Positions 8,839 through 18,554 are shown, numbered from the stretch's first letter. The stretch is DNA of 54,474 bases from Phormidesmis priestleyi ULC007 (GCF_001895925.1 NZ_MPPI01000031.1:1-54474), one strand, 5' to 3'. Program-made: numbers and translations. Notes: generated by a model not told the origin, from the sequence alone.

Positions 8839-10421
8839 TCACTTAGCAATGTTTTTTAACTGAGAAATTAAACTGAGCCAAAATGGTGCACCCAAAGAAA
8901 TAGCCATACTACTTACTAACCAACCTAGAATCACACTTACAGAAGAGTTTGGAGAAGTAGAAAAACAATGTTGTAAGTCCGGCAGCGTAACAGACTTTTG
9001 ATTAGATAGCAAAGGACAATTAAACTGACGACTGACAGTTCTAGGTTGCCAAGCTATAGGAAAAGCCATTTCTATCTGTTTTCCATTTTGTGTCTGAGTT
9101 GATGTTGTAGACAACCAGTTGACAATACTAAAAGTATCGATGTTCAAAACTAAAACGATCGAAATCCCAGTTAGGAATGAAATTATTGAAGTTTTGTTTT
9201 CAAAAAGCAACTCTTCACGTTTCAAAATACGACTGAACCAAGTACCGACTTGTTCACGAAATTCATTCAAACCATCTAGTTCTCCTTGAAAACTGATTTG
9301 ACTCTTCTCTATTTTTTGCTCGGCTCTTCGTATAATAATACTTATGCTGTCTATTAAAGAACGGGGAAGCCTTCCTATTATCTTTTCAAATTCTCGATAG
9401 GATTGGTATTTACAAAGATTATTCTCTCTTCGTCCGTCAAACATTGTAAAGCTATATCATATAAAATGTGTCTCTGCTCATAAGAAAGATCTGATTGTTT
9501 AAAGTTAGTATCGTCAATATAGTTATGCTCTACTAGTTGTTCCTCAAAGTAGCGATCCAATTTTGAGTTGATTTGAGAAAGAGTCCCTTGAAGTGAATCA
9601 AAATACTTTTGAACTTCTTTGTAAATATCGCTCTTTTGATCTAAAAGTTTAGCAATCTCAAATGGCTTAGGCGATAACCTGCCTAAAAGAAAAGCTCTCC
9701 CATTTTCCTGACCTAAGATGTTTCGTTTCAGTAAAGTAACTCTGTGAATGAATTTTCTTGTTAATTCATCTTTAATTAATTCATCTTCAGAGTAGGATAA
9801 AATTAAACTATCAAAGCTTTCTGAAATTTGATCGACTGCTAAAGATAGATCGATGTTTCCCTCTAATAAATAAAGATTAAGAATGATTGAGCAATCTTGC
9901 TTAAAGACATCAAAGTATTCATGCTTTAATAAATTGAGTTTTATCTTTGAAGCTAAATCTTCTATAGCTTTATTCATTCTATTAATTAAGCTTTCTAATC
10001 TTATTCGCGTTAATTCATGAGTTAAAAAATCTAGTCCGACTGTTTGTATAAAAGCGATCGAAAAAAGATCCGAAGACAGAGACTGAGGTAACTTAGCACG
10101 ATCTCTACTGTAATTACGATATTTTCTGCCTGCCAGTAAGAAAGTAATTCGCTCAGGCATAGAACGAACTACTTTAATAGTCTCCTGGTAGTCTCTCTTA
10201 GGAGAATAGATAAGAGGATGAGCGCAAATTCCACTTAGAAGGTGTTCAACCTGCGCTTCCTCCAGAGAGTTAGATATGCTTCTTTTAATTACACTTGTTA
10301 AATGTTTGCTTCTATCTAAATTCCGAATGATCAGATCCTTGATTTGAGTCACTATCAAGCTAAGACCTATGTATACCACTAATAGTCCAATCAGAGTTTG
10401 TATGACAGATGGGATGCTCAT
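8839..10421 (-). pseudogene. Frameshifted member of the FWF-type membrane protein family
   Basis: Two overlapping frames together form one protein. The N part (10421 to 9378, ATG preceded by AGGAAGAG) carries the family's N-terminal membrane segment (MSIPSVIQTLIGLLVVYIGL) and a helical middle. The C part (frame open from 9444, ending at 8839) carries the conserved end: LPRSLIDS helix, two membrane segments and GWLVSSMAISLGAPFW. Alignment by eye with the intact relative at 51888-53570 (LPPSVRES ... LSGLAISMGAPFW) puts the frame change at 9378-9444. It would be a -1 (or +2) shift and no canonical slippery heptamer is present, so decay is more likely than programmed shifting. Function of the family is unknown. 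Confidence 0.75.
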
Positions 10422-10618
10422 TCTCTTCCTAAATTACTCTAATTAATATATTGTTCATTTGTGCTGAACAATCACGATTTCGATCACAATCCTGGTCAGC
10501 AACGCAGTGGGATGGCTGAACCGAAGCTAAACAATCACCGCCATTTTTGTTTGGTGCATACAACGATTACTAGAGAGAAAGTTCCCGCATATCACCCCAC
10601 ATCAGGTGGATAGGTTGG

Positions 10619-10667
10619 ATCTTTCCGTATATATAATACGCTCGTGTGAATGGATATACGGAAAGAT
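10619..10667. repeat. 14-bp perfect inverted repeat in a gene-free stretch
   Basis: ATCTTTCCGTATAT (10619-10632) pairs with ATATACGGAAAGAT (10654-10667) around a 21-nt loop. It lies in the 425-bp gap between the frameshifted membrane protein and the TPR gene, whose remaining bases show no gene. It could be an operator, an RNA hairpin or a remnant of a mobile element; no T tract follows. Confidence 0.5.
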
Positions 10668-10846
10668 TTCGTATATTTTTAGATTGAGTCCGGTTGGCAG
10701 AGAGCGCCCCAGCATTGCCTGTTTTCTGATTACTGCGCTCGATTTTCGATGCGATCGCTCCCCCTCCAGAGATAATCACTTTGCTACCCAGCCAATAGGG
10801 TTGATACTAGTGAAGAAATGCTTGTTCTTACTTCATTATTGGGGTT

Positions 10847-12163
10847 ATGAGTCAGCCTCTTAATTCAGAAGCCACCTATTTTTTTCGGCAGGGGCAGCAG
10901 TTGAGCAAAGCCAAAGCTTATGCAGCCGCGATCGCTCAGTTTGATAAAGCGCTAGAAAACCAGCCCGATTGGTATGCCGGGTGGTATGAGCGTGGCAAAG
11001 CCCTTTACGATTTGGGAGATTATCAAGCGGCGATCGTCAGCTTTAAAGAAGTCATTCTGCTCAGATCTGACTATGCCCCTGCCTGGAACAATCAAGGCAT
11101 GGCACTGGCAAAGCTAGACCGCCATAACGAAGCGGTTGCTAGTTACGATCGCGCCATTGAGCTAGATCCCAGAAACTATAAAGCCTGGTATAACCGGGGC
11201 AACGCGATGATGAAGCTCAACTCTAGTCAAGAAGCCCTTCACAGCTATGAAGAGACGCTCAAACTCAAGCCCGATTATGCACGAGCTTGGTATAACCGGG
11301 GCATTGTCTTAACCTATCTGCGGCAGTATGATACTGCGATCGTCAGTTATGACAAAGCGCTAGAGGTGCGTCCTCACTTTTCTGATGCTCACTACAATCA
11401 AGGGAATCTCTTCAGCCGATTGGGACACTTTCAAGATGCGCTCAACAGCTACGATCGGGTCTTGCAGATTAAATCAAATGTGCCTGGTGTGTGGGTTAGT
11501 CAAGCCCACGTGTTGCATAAGTTAGGTTTTCATGAACAAGCGCTGCAAAGCTATGATACTGCCTTGCAGTTAAATCCGGCTGCTCACGAAGCTTGGTATA
11601 ACCGGGGCAACACGCTAGAGGCTCTTTGGCGATATGAAGACGCGATCGAGAGTTATCATCGCGCCCTGCAATTAAAGCCCGATTTCCCGGAGGCTCTCTA
11701 TAATCAGGGATGCGCCCTTCAGAGGCTAGGAGATTCTGCTCAGGCGGTCGAATATTACGATCGTGCCGTGGCTTGCAAACCCGATTTTTATGAGGCTTGG
11801 AGTGGTCGCGGCATGGCCTTGCGTAAATTGGGGCGCTATGAAGACGCGATCGAGAGCTTCGATCGGGCGTTAGCCATCAATCCCAATTGTGACGAATGCT
11901 GGTATCGCAGGGGTCGAGCGCTCGATCATATTGGGCAGAGTCAGGCAGCCGTGGCGAGTTATGACAAAGCGTTGAGTCTAAACCCCTTCGATAAAGCCTG
12001 GTATAGTCGGGGGGTGGCGCTAAGTCGATTAGAGCAGCACGAGGCGGCGATCGTCAGCTATGACAATGCTCTAGCGCTGACTCCTGATTTTCCTAACGCT
12101 CAAAGCGGTCGGAACCTTTCGCTTAAGTATTTGAAGCAGAGTCAGTTGTCAGATTCTATTTGA
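10847..12163 (+). CDS. Tetratricopeptide repeat protein
   Basis: The 438-residue product is almost entirely TPR units of 34 residues, about twelve in tandem, recognisable by W-Y-N-R-G at helix A and A-x-x-S-Y-D-x-A at helix B followed by LxPxx. There is no signal peptide or membrane segment, so it is probably a cytoplasmic scaffold. Neighbouring units are very similar, implying recent internal duplication. Such TPR-only proteins are abundant in cyanobacteria and the partner cannot be inferred. It stands alone between two intergenic regions with palindromes. Confidence 0.9.
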   Translation: MSQPLNSEATYFFRQGQQLSKAKAYAAAIAQFDKALENQPDWYAGWYERGKALYDLGDYQAAIVSFKEVILLRSDYAPAWNNQGMALAKLDRHNEAVASYDRAIELDPRNYKAWYNRGNAMMKLNSSQEALHSYEETLKLKPDYARAWYNRGIVLTYLRQYDTAIVSYDKALEVRPHFSDAHYNQGNLFSRLGHFQDALNSYDRVLQIKSNVPGVWVSQAHVLHKLGFHEQALQSYDTALQLNPAAHEAWYNRGNTLEALWRYEDAIESYHRALQLKPDFPEALYNQGCALQRLGDSAQAVEYYDRAVACKPDFYEAWSGRGMALRKLGRYEDAIESFDRALAINPNCDECWYRRGRALDHIGQSQAAVASYDKALSLNPFDKAWYSRGVALSRLEQHEAAIVSYDNALALTPDFPNAQSGRNLSLKYLKQSQLSDSI

Positions 12164-12212
12164 GTTGAATCAGTTTTTAGTGACGATCGCTAGCGCTTAA
12201 ACTCGAATCTTT

Positions 12213-12344
12213 AGACCTCCTGCGTGAATAGGATTTCAGATATAAACTGCTCTCAGGTCTCGCTCCGTTTAGGTCGGCTTTTGCCCCCTAAATCCCCCAG
12301 AATGGGGGATTTAGGGGGCGTTCCCGGATTTGTGCAGGAGGTCT
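12213..12344. repeat. MITE-like palindromic repeat with AGACCTCCTGC ends
   Basis: Perfect 11-bp inverted ends AGACCTCCTGC (12213-12223) and GCAGGAGGTCT (12334-12344), with partial pairing continuing inward (GTGAAT/ATTTGT), bound a 132-bp element. Its centre is the palindrome GCCCCCTAAATCCCCC...GGGGGATTTAGGGGGC (12283-12319), the same core as in the element at 1446-1591 but with different outer ends. The gap 12164-12772 otherwise holds only one weak small reading frame and an imperfect hairpin at 12656-12710. Confidence 0.6.
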
Positions 12345-12399
12345 TTTGTTGTGATTGGTGTTGAAGTTTTTGAACGCTACGATCGTATTGTAAAAACAA

Positions 12400-12654
12400 C
12401 TATGCGAAACGTGCGATCGTTTTGTCTGGGTGTAAAGTCTCTCTGGGATGACTAGGATTTGCCCAATGAGCAAATTGGGGCAGTGGCAGCAAAGTTTGTG
12501 AAAGCCAACGAGTTTCCACCTCGCCCCGAATAGAATCGATGTCCACAACTATTTTAGGCAGGAGTAGAAAAAAGAGGCTGGTGCCAGGTAACAGATCGCT
12601 AGGAGGTCGATATGTCGTAGAAACTGAAGGTATAAATATTTCGGCTACCGACAT
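12400..12654 (-). CDS. Possible small hypothetical protein
   Basis: An 84-residue frame starting MSVAEIFIPS lies downstream of the NACHT-GUN4 gene on the same strand. Its composition (balanced charges in the second half, few rare residues) is compatible with a protein, and it does not overlap another gene. No family was recognised and no strong ribosome-binding site is seen. It may equally be a chance frame or a remnant of a longer gene. Confidence 0.3.
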   Translation of the reverse strand: MSVAEIFIPSVSTTYRPPSDLLPGTSLFFLLLPKIVVDIDSIRGEVETRWLSQTLLPLPQFAHWANPSHPRETLHPDKTIARFA

Positions 12655-12772
12655 AAAGCGGGACAGATTGAACGAAGCTTTAAGCTTTGAGCGATCTACT
12701 GTCCCAGCTTAAATTGGTAGCCATATTTCTTATTTGAGAACTTAACTCCTTGCCTGTTACAGTTACGGACAT

Positions 12773-15130
12773 TCAAGTCGAATGCAGAAACAGTTTACAA
12801 ATCATTGCACGAGAGAAGAAAACGCCACACCACACCCAATGCCCCGCCACACCAGGTACAACGCCAAATCTAGGTAATTCTCCTTCAGGGGAAATAGTTG
12901 GTGAAAACTTGAGTTGGGTGTACTCCATGTACGCCGTTGTGGCTAAGTTTTGCCACCCTACCTTAACGCAAAAGCGATCCCAATTTTCGCCCGCTGTCAT
13001 GGGGCTACCGCATTCTTGCCAAATCTTCTTTTGCACCGAGAAGCCAAAGTGCCCGTTGCTGGCTTCGATCCAGAGGCGATCGATGGTCAGCAAATCTTCA
13101 CAAGGAAAGTTTTCTAAATCTTCCCGACTAAGCCCCTGTCCATATTCCTTTCCAGCTGCTTTAATCATGACTCGATAGGTTTCTCGATCTGCCTCTCGCC
13201 ATTCTCCGGCTTTCAGCAGAGCTTCTAGCTTTGCATAGGTTGAGACGAGCACGACTGTCGTTAAGCGCTCTAGTTCCTCAGCTATATCTGCGTCAATCTG
13301 CTTGGTCGTCTCGTGCAGACAGGCGGCAGCGAGATCGGTTAAGCCACGATCGACCATCGATCGAATCAAGCCACTCGGATTTTTCAACAACCCTACATAC
13401 ATCAAAATCATCGGTTTCCATTCTGGTATCGCTAGGCGATCGATGATTTCCTGTTCTCGTTTGTGATCAAACAGTTCCTTTGCTGCCAGATACTCCTGAA
13501 AACTCCAATGGGCAAACTCATATTCTTGCTCGTCTCGCTCGACTAACAACTCACTCACCCGCACCACTTCATCCAAAAATGGAAGTGCTTTGACTGATTC
13601 ATTCTCAGTTTCCAGATAGGTTGTGAGTCGCATTAACAATGCATCTCGCTCAATGGTTTTTTCGCGATTGTTGAGCAGCATTTCTAGCGCTAGTTTTTGC
13701 AAGATTGTTTGGGCATCGGTTTCTGTAAGCAAGGTTTCTAGCTCTTTAGCACCAGGACGATCGCACAGTTGCAGCTTACAAATCGCCTGATACAAATCTA
13801 CTTTGCGCTTAGGCAACTGCACATTGGGACTCAAGCGATGAAACGTCGCAATCATATTCAGCAATAGCGGAATCTTCGCCAAATCCTCAATCTCTGGACG
13901 TGCCCGAATCTGCGCCAACAGTCCTGCTGCCTTTTCTGCCGCTCGTCGCGTCACATCTGAGGTAGTTCGTCCATTATTTGCGTAGACCTCCTGATAGCCA
14001 TACCAGCGATCAATAAAGGCTTTCTGCTGCAATTTTGTAAATGGCTCGATCCAAATGGTCATCCGCAGATCCAACCGCGATGCTGGAGATTGCTCAGTGT
14101 AGGCTTTAGGGCGAGACGTGAGAATGACGATCGCCTTGGGATAGAGCGCCAGTTCTCGCTTGAGCCATTTTGTCACGACTGGACGGATTGACTCCGACAC
14201 CTCATCTAAACCATCCAGCAGCAGCACCATTTCTCCCGACTTCAGCTTCTCTTTAGCCCAGTCTGCCGCCAAGTGCAAATCCAACGACAAACGCGGAATG
14301 TGCTTTTGCATAATCACATCGGGCAATGTCATCTCCGGTTTCTCAGCTACCCATTTGCCATAAGTCTTGAGCGACAAAAACACAGGCACTTTTGCCCCTA
14401 CTTTGTAGCGTTTGTGTTGCTTGCTGCTGTAAATGTAAGCAATGTGTCGTAGCAGCGTCGTCTTGCCATAGCCACCCCACGCCAAAACCGCCATTCGCCG
14501 ATAAGCAGACTGACTCTCTGCCGCCTTGAGCAATTGCCAAATCTGTGACTCGTCTGCCTCTGGCGATCGCATTGCTGCCAGCCCTACGTCGTCATCTCCT
14601 GCATGATCATTCGCGATCGTTCTCCAGCCCGGAATCAGCGCGTTGTAAGAAATCGACAACGGTACGAAAATCTCCTCTAGCAATGGTGAGAAAACCTGAT
14701 TGATGCCATCACAAACCGACGTTTGGCAATCTTCCTTTTGCAACTCCAAGTAGCGATCGTCTAGGCGCGTTACCTTATCGACTATCCCCTTAACGGCACT
14801 TTCGGCAAAGTCTGCGGTGCCTTCTCCAGCTTTTTCTGCCCCTTTTTTAGCGCGGCGAGCAATCGGATCGACAAAGGCATAAACCAGACCTGCACCAGAA
14901 CCCAGCGCCCCAGCCATCGCAATTTTGGGTAACTCACTGCTCATGAACAGCGCGATCAGAGTCGCAAATCCTCCGCCCCCGATCGCCTTGAACATCATTT
15001 CCGCGATCTGTTGGTTCCAAACAGGTGAAGCCGAGTCACTCGACTTCGCTTCGGGCAACTTCTGGGGTTCGTCAGGCATGGTGACTCTCAGCGTGGAGAA
15101 ACTATCTGTTTCCAATTCTATACTGGGCAA
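12773..15130 (-). CDS. NACHT-family STAND ATPase with C-terminal GUN4 domain
   Basis: The 785-residue product has a hydrophobic hairpin at about residues 52-88, then a NACHT NTPase: Walker A WGGYGKTTL (Gly219-Leu226) and Walker B LLLDGLDE (303-310), followed by winged-helix and helical regions with FAHWSFQEYLAAKE. The last 150 residues (about 630-780) match GUN4: KLEALLKAGEWREADRET, then FPCEDLLTIDRLWIEAS and GHFGFSVQKKIW. GUN4 binds porphyrins and activates Mg-chelatase; attached to other modules in cyanobacteria it probably senses tetrapyrroles or mediates contacts. NACHT proteins oligomerise upon sensing and some bacterial ones defend against phage. Membrane association is likely. The start may be ATG 15130 or the internal ATG in the RVTMPDEPQ context. 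Confidence 0.88.
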   Translation of the reverse strand: MPSIELETDSFSTLRVTMPDEPQKLPEAKSSDSASPVWNQQIAEMMFKAIGGGGFATLIALFMSSELPKIAMAGALGSGAGLVYAFVDPIARRAKKGAEKAGEGTADFAESAVKGIVDKVTRLDDRYLELQKEDCQTSVCDGINQVFSPLLEEIFVPLSISYNALIPGWRTIANDHAGDDDVGLAAMRSPEADESQIWQLLKAAESQSAYRRMAVLAWGGYGKTTLLRHIAYIYSSKQHKRYKVGAKVPVFLSLKTYGKWVAEKPEMTLPDVIMQKHIPRLSLDLHLAADWAKEKLKSGEMVLLLDGLDEVSESIRPVVTKWLKRELALYPKAIVILTSRPKAYTEQSPASRLDLRMTIWIEPFTKLQQKAFIDRWYGYQEVYANNGRTTSDVTRRAAEKAAGLLAQIRARPEIEDLAKIPLLLNMIATFHRLSPNVQLPKRKVDLYQAICKLQLCDRPGAKELETLLTETDAQTILQKLALEMLLNNREKTIERDALLMRLTTYLETENESVKALPFLDEVVRVSELLVERDEQEYEFAHWSFQEYLAAKELFDHKREQEIIDRLAIPEWKPMILMYVGLLKNPSGLIRSMVDRGLTDLAAACLHETTKQIDADIAEELERLTTVVLVSTYAKLEALLKAGEWREADRETYRVMIKAAGKEYGQGLSREDLENFPCEDLLTIDRLWIEASNGHFGFSVQKKIWQECGSPMTAGENWDRFCVKVGWQNLATTAYMEYTQLKFSPTISPEGELPRFGVVPGVAGHWVWCGVFFSRAMICKLFLHST

Positions 15131-15276
15131 ATTCTCACTGAGGAAAAACCCAACATTCTGACGATCGCAACCACAAAGAAGTGTAGATTAAGTGTGCGAT
15201 CGCCCTCAAAATCGATCACCTAAAAATCAATGATAATAGACCCATCCACTTCACTCTGAGAAAATCCATCTGAGTC

Positions 15277-15507
15277 ATGAGTAAAAACGAGGTTCTCGAA
15301 GCCCTTCAATACCTCACTCCAGAGGAAACACTAGAAGTGATCGAGGTTGCTTCTCATCTTCTGCGTCAGAACATCGCTCTACCGAAAAACCTCAGTCTCG
15401 TTCAAGCGGCTGAACGGATGCGTTCCTTCTACCAAATCGGAAGCGAACTCACGCAATGGACTGACGAAGATCCCGAAGAATTCCAAGACTATCAGAACTA
15501 CGCGTAG
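15277..15507 (+). CDS. Small hypothetical acidic protein
   Basis: A 76-residue acidic protein with a predicted helical N half (NEVLEALQYLTPEETLEVIE), a short basic stretch and an acidic end (TDEDPEEFQDYQ). It has the size and helical character of antitoxin-like or DUF2281-like cyanobacterial proteins, but I do not recognise the family with certainty. It sits 81 bp before a toxin-antitoxin pair on the same strand and divergent from the NACHT-GUN4 gene. The ribosome-binding site is weak. Confidence 0.6.
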   Translation: MSKNEVLEALQYLTPEETLEVIEVASHLLRQNIALPKNLSLVQAAERMRSFYQIGSELTQWTDEDPEEFQDYQNYA

Positions 15508-15588
15508 AGGTCACGATCGCTAAGTCGGCGATCGGCTAGAGAGCGTATTCTATAATAATCAGCCACGATACAAAAGGAGGAGGTTGCG

Positions 15589-15843
15589 ATGCCATCAGTA
15601 AAGGGCACTTATCGAAATGGGGTCATTCATCTCGAACAACCTGTTCCAGCCCAGGAGGGACAGGAGGTTGTGATCATCTTTGAGGAAATACAGCCTGATA
15701 ATTCTAATTCAGCAAGCGATGAATCCTGGAGTGCTTTTATGGAGTTTATCGATCAAAATGCGATCGAGACAGGCATTTCCGATTTAGCTCATCAGCACGA
15801 TCACTATATTCACGGCACCCCTAAGCGAGAGCCTTATCCTTGA
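15589..15843 (+). CDS. Antitoxin of AF2212/DUF104-like type
   Basis: An 84-residue protein whose N-terminus (KGTYRNGVIHLEQPV...EGQEVVIIFEE) follows the beta-rich AF2212/PG0164-like antitoxin pattern; the C half would wrap a PIN toxin. A strong ribosome-binding site (AAAGGAGGAGG) precedes the ATG. The stop TGA (15841-15843) overlaps the TTG start of the downstream PIN-domain gene, the usual arrangement of a type II toxin-antitoxin operon. The antitoxin frame is intact although its toxin is frameshifted. Confidence 0.75.
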   Translation: MPSVKGTYRNGVIHLEQPVPAQEGQEVVIIFEEIQPDNSNSASDESWSAFMEFIDQNAIETGISDLAHQHDHYIHGTPKREPYP

Positions 15844-16248
15844 GCAAAGTTTTTGTAGATACTGCTGCTTGGATTGCCCTGTTTAAGTAAGACTGATGGG
15901 ATGCATCAGCAAGCCAAGCAAATCATGGCTCAGTTGAAGCAGCAGAACCAATATTTGTTAACAACGGAGTTCGTATGGCTAGAAGTTGCGGATGCTTTTT
16001 GTGAGCCTCCACTACGACGATTGATGGTTGAATATTTCAATCGAATTCGTACTCTTGAAAGGCTAGAAATCGTTCCTGTTAGTTCGGCACTATTGAATGA
16101 AGGCTGGGCGCTCTACAGCAAACGCTCAGATAAGGGTTGGGGGTTAACTGATTATATTAGCTTTGTCGTGATGTCTCGCGAGGGAATCACTCGATCGTTC
16201 ACCTCCGATTGTCACTTTGAACAAGCCGGATTCACCAAACTGCTCTAG
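15840..16248 (+). pseudogene. Frameshifted PIN-domain (VapC-like) toxin
   Basis: From TTG 15840 the frame reads MSKVFVDTAAWIALFK and stops at 15888. The remainder of a PIN domain continues in the +1 frame (SKTDGMHQQAKQIM...). PIN nucleases use four acidic residues to cut RNA; all can be seen across the two frames: Asp in VDTAAW, Glu in TTEFVWLEVADAF, Asp in GLTDYISF and Asp in FTSDCHFEQAGF. A one-base change within about 15874-15890 therefore broke an otherwise complete toxin. The 3' end overlaps the convergent tex gene by four bases. If the shift is an assembly error the gene would be a normal VapC-like toxin. Confidence 0.8.
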
Positions 16249-18554
16249 CGTTTCTTGCCGAATTTTGATTTTAGATCGTCTAGCGTTGGCGATTTTGATT
16301 CAGAAGGGGTTTGTTTGGGTTGAATATTCTGTTTGGGAATCGACTTAGATTCCGGTTTGCGAATCGGTTGAGTTTCTGGTTTACGAATTGGTTGACTATC
16401 CGATTGATCACCTGACTTCATCGACAAACTAATTCGCTTCAATTCCTGATTCACTTCCAATACTCGAACTTTTACGACCTGCCCGACTTTGACGATTTGT
16501 TGAGGGTCGCTGACGAAGCGATCGGCAAGTTGTGACACATGCACTAAGCCATCTTGATGTACCCCAACATCGACAAACGCGCCAAAGTTTGCGACGTTGG
16601 TAATCACTCCTTCTAATTCCATTCCCACTTTTAGGTCAGACATCTCTTTCACGCCTTCCTTAAATGTGGCGTATTTGAACTCAGCGCGAGGGTCACGTCC
16701 GGGCTTCTCCAATTCTGCGATGATGTCGCGGAGGGTGGGTTCTCCGATCGTGTCGGTCACATACTTTTTGAGATTGGCTTTAAGGTGATCTGCGATCTGG
16801 CTCGTTTGCGTCAACGGCACTGAGAAGTCTTTGGCGATCGCGTTCACCACGCCATAACTTTCAGGATGAACGGCAGTGTTATCTAAAGGATTGTTGCCGC
16901 CGCGAATTCGCAAAAATCCGGCAGCTTGCTCAAAGGTTTTAGGGCCTAGTTTGGCAACTTTGAGTAAGGCTTTACGATCTCGAAATACTCCATTTTGATT
17001 GCGATAAGCGACAATGTTATTGGCAATGGCAGGCGAAATGCCAGACACAAACGTCAGCAATTCTTTAGAAGCCATGTTGAGATCGACTCCGACATAGTTA
17101 ACGCAACTCTCAACTGTCTCATCTAGCTTCTTTTTGAGCAGTTTTTGATCAACATCGTGCTGATATTGTCCGACTCCGATCGACTTCGGATCGATTTTGA
17201 CTAATTCTGCTAGCGGGTCTTGTAATCGCCGACCAATACTAATCGCGCCTCGGACGGTGATATCTAAATCGGGAAACTCTGATATCGCCACATCGCTCGC
17301 GGAATAAATCGAGGCTCCTGACTCATTCACCATGACTTTGATTGGCTTTTGATCTAGCGTTGCCAATACTTCAGTTACAAATTCGTCCGTCTCTCGTCCG
17401 GCAGTGCCGTTTCCGATCGCGATTAATTCAATCTTGTGTTTTTCAAGGAGTTGCTTTAGCGTTGCAATCGCCTGAACTCGCTGTTGTTGCCCCGTGTGTG
17501 GAAAAATCGCCTGGTATTGCAAAAACTGTCCCGTTTGATCGAGAACCGCCACTTTGCATCCTGTCCGAAACCCTGGATCAAGTGCCAGCGTTGGCTTCAT
17601 TCCGGCAGGCGCAGAGAGCAACAACTCTCGCATATTCGACTCGAATGTTTTGATCGATTCGATATCCGCTTCGGTCTTTTTCTCAGCCCGAACTTCTGTA
17701 ATCAGCGACGTTTTCATCAATCGATTAAACGCATCTTTAAGCATCGATCGATAAAACTCTCGCACAGGTTTTGCCTTGCTGCGAATTTCTGCTTCTAAAT
17801 AGCTTAGAACGGCATCTTCGTCAAAATCTAGACCAAAATTCAGAACACCTTCTGTCTCACCTCGATAGAGTGCGAGTAGATTGTGAGGTGCGATCGCGCT
17901 AACTTTCGCCTGAAATTTGCGATACATTTCATACTTCGTCGAGCCTTCAGCGTGGTCGGCTTTGATGCTCGATCGAAACATGCCCGTCTCTAATAAAAAC
18001 TCTCGCAGATAAGCCCGTAGTTCTGCTTTTTCCGAGACTTCCTCTGCAAGAATATCTGCCGCACCTTTCAGCGCATCTTCAACTGTTTTAACGCCTTTTT
18101 CTTCAGATAAAAACTTCGTCGCCTCGTCTTCTAAGGAGGTTGTAGGAGTATTAGGTTGATTCAACGATTTAATCAAATCTGCTAACTCACCCAAACCTTT
18201 TTCTTTAGCGATCGTCGCTCGTGTTCGTCGCTTGGGGCGAAACGGCAAATAGAGATCTTCTAACTCGTTTTTCTGCAAACAAGATTCAATCTTAACTCGG
18301 AGAGCGTCAGTAAGTTTATCTTGAGACAAAATCGACTCTAGAATGCTTTTTTTACGCTCTTCTAACTCAGTTAAGTAGGTGAAGCGATCGGACAACTCTC
18401 GCAACTGCACCTCATCCATTTCCCCAGTTCGCTCTTTGCGATATCGCGCAATAAACGGAACTGTCGCTCCCTCTGCAAACAATTCCAGCGCGCTTTTAAC
18501 TTGAGCAGGATGCAGAGACAATTCTTCTGCCAGAAGTTGAGAGATGTTTAACAT
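16245..18554 (-). CDS. tex: Tex family RNA-binding transcription accessory protein
   Basis: Tex is a conserved cytoplasmic nucleic-acid-binding protein related to eukaryotic Spt6. The product begins at the ATG 18554 (MLNISQLLAEEL); a TTG two codons upstream is less likely. Length about 769 residues is typical. Visible parts are the N-terminal helical region with VPFIARYRKERTGEMDEVQL, the YqgF-like RNase H fold (LALDPGFRTGCKVAVLD), the helix-hairpin-helix region (KELLTFVSGISPAIANNIVAYR) and a C-terminal S1 domain (VGMELEGVITNVANFGAFVDV...DGLVH). The tail after S1 is a Lys/Pro/Ser-rich repeat (RKPETQPIRKPES), probably disordered. Confidence 0.96.
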   Translation of the reverse strand: MLNISQLLAEELSLHPAQVKSALELFAEGATVPFIARYRKERTGEMDEVQLRELSDRFTYLTELEERKKSILESILSQDKLTDALRVKIESCLQKNELEDLYLPFRPKRRTRATIAKEKGLGELADLIKSLNQPNTPTTSLEDEATKFLSEEKGVKTVEDALKGAADILAEEVSEKAELRAYLREFLLETGMFRSSIKADHAEGSTKYEMYRKFQAKVSAIAPHNLLALYRGETEGVLNFGLDFDEDAVLSYLEAEIRSKAKPVREFYRSMLKDAFNRLMKTSLITEVRAEKKTEADIESIKTFESNMRELLLSAPAGMKPTLALDPGFRTGCKVAVLDQTGQFLQYQAIFPHTGQQQRVQAIATLKQLLEKHKIELIAIGNGTAGRETDEFVTEVLATLDQKPIKVMVNESGASIYSASDVAISEFPDLDITVRGAISIGRRLQDPLAELVKIDPKSIGVGQYQHDVDQKLLKKKLDETVESCVNYVGVDLNMASKELLTFVSGISPAIANNIVAYRNQNGVFRDRKALLKVAKLGPKTFEQAAGFLRIRGGNNPLDNTAVHPESYGVVNAIAKDFSVPLTQTSQIADHLKANLKKYVTDTIGEPTLRDIIAELEKPGRDPRAEFKYATFKEGVKEMSDLKVGMELEGVITNVANFGAFVDVGVHQDGLVHVSQLADRFVSDPQQIVKVGQVVKVRVLEVNQELKRISLSMKSGDQSDSQPIRKPETQPIRKPESKSIPKQNIQPKQTPSESKSPTLDDLKSKFGKKR

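Noticed and set aside
9378-9444. Programmed -1 frameshift in the 8839-10421 gene
   Set aside because: No X-XXY-YYZ slippery heptamer with a following structure was found in the overlap, so decay or error is preferred.
12656-12710. Hairpin GGGACAG/CTGTCCC as a terminator of the NACHT gene
   Set aside because: Loop is long, no T tract follows on the minus strand and pairing is interrupted; kept only as a remark.
12750-13178. 142-codon plus-strand frame
   Set aside because: It lies antisense within the GUN4-coding end of the NACHT gene, whose domain matches are clear.
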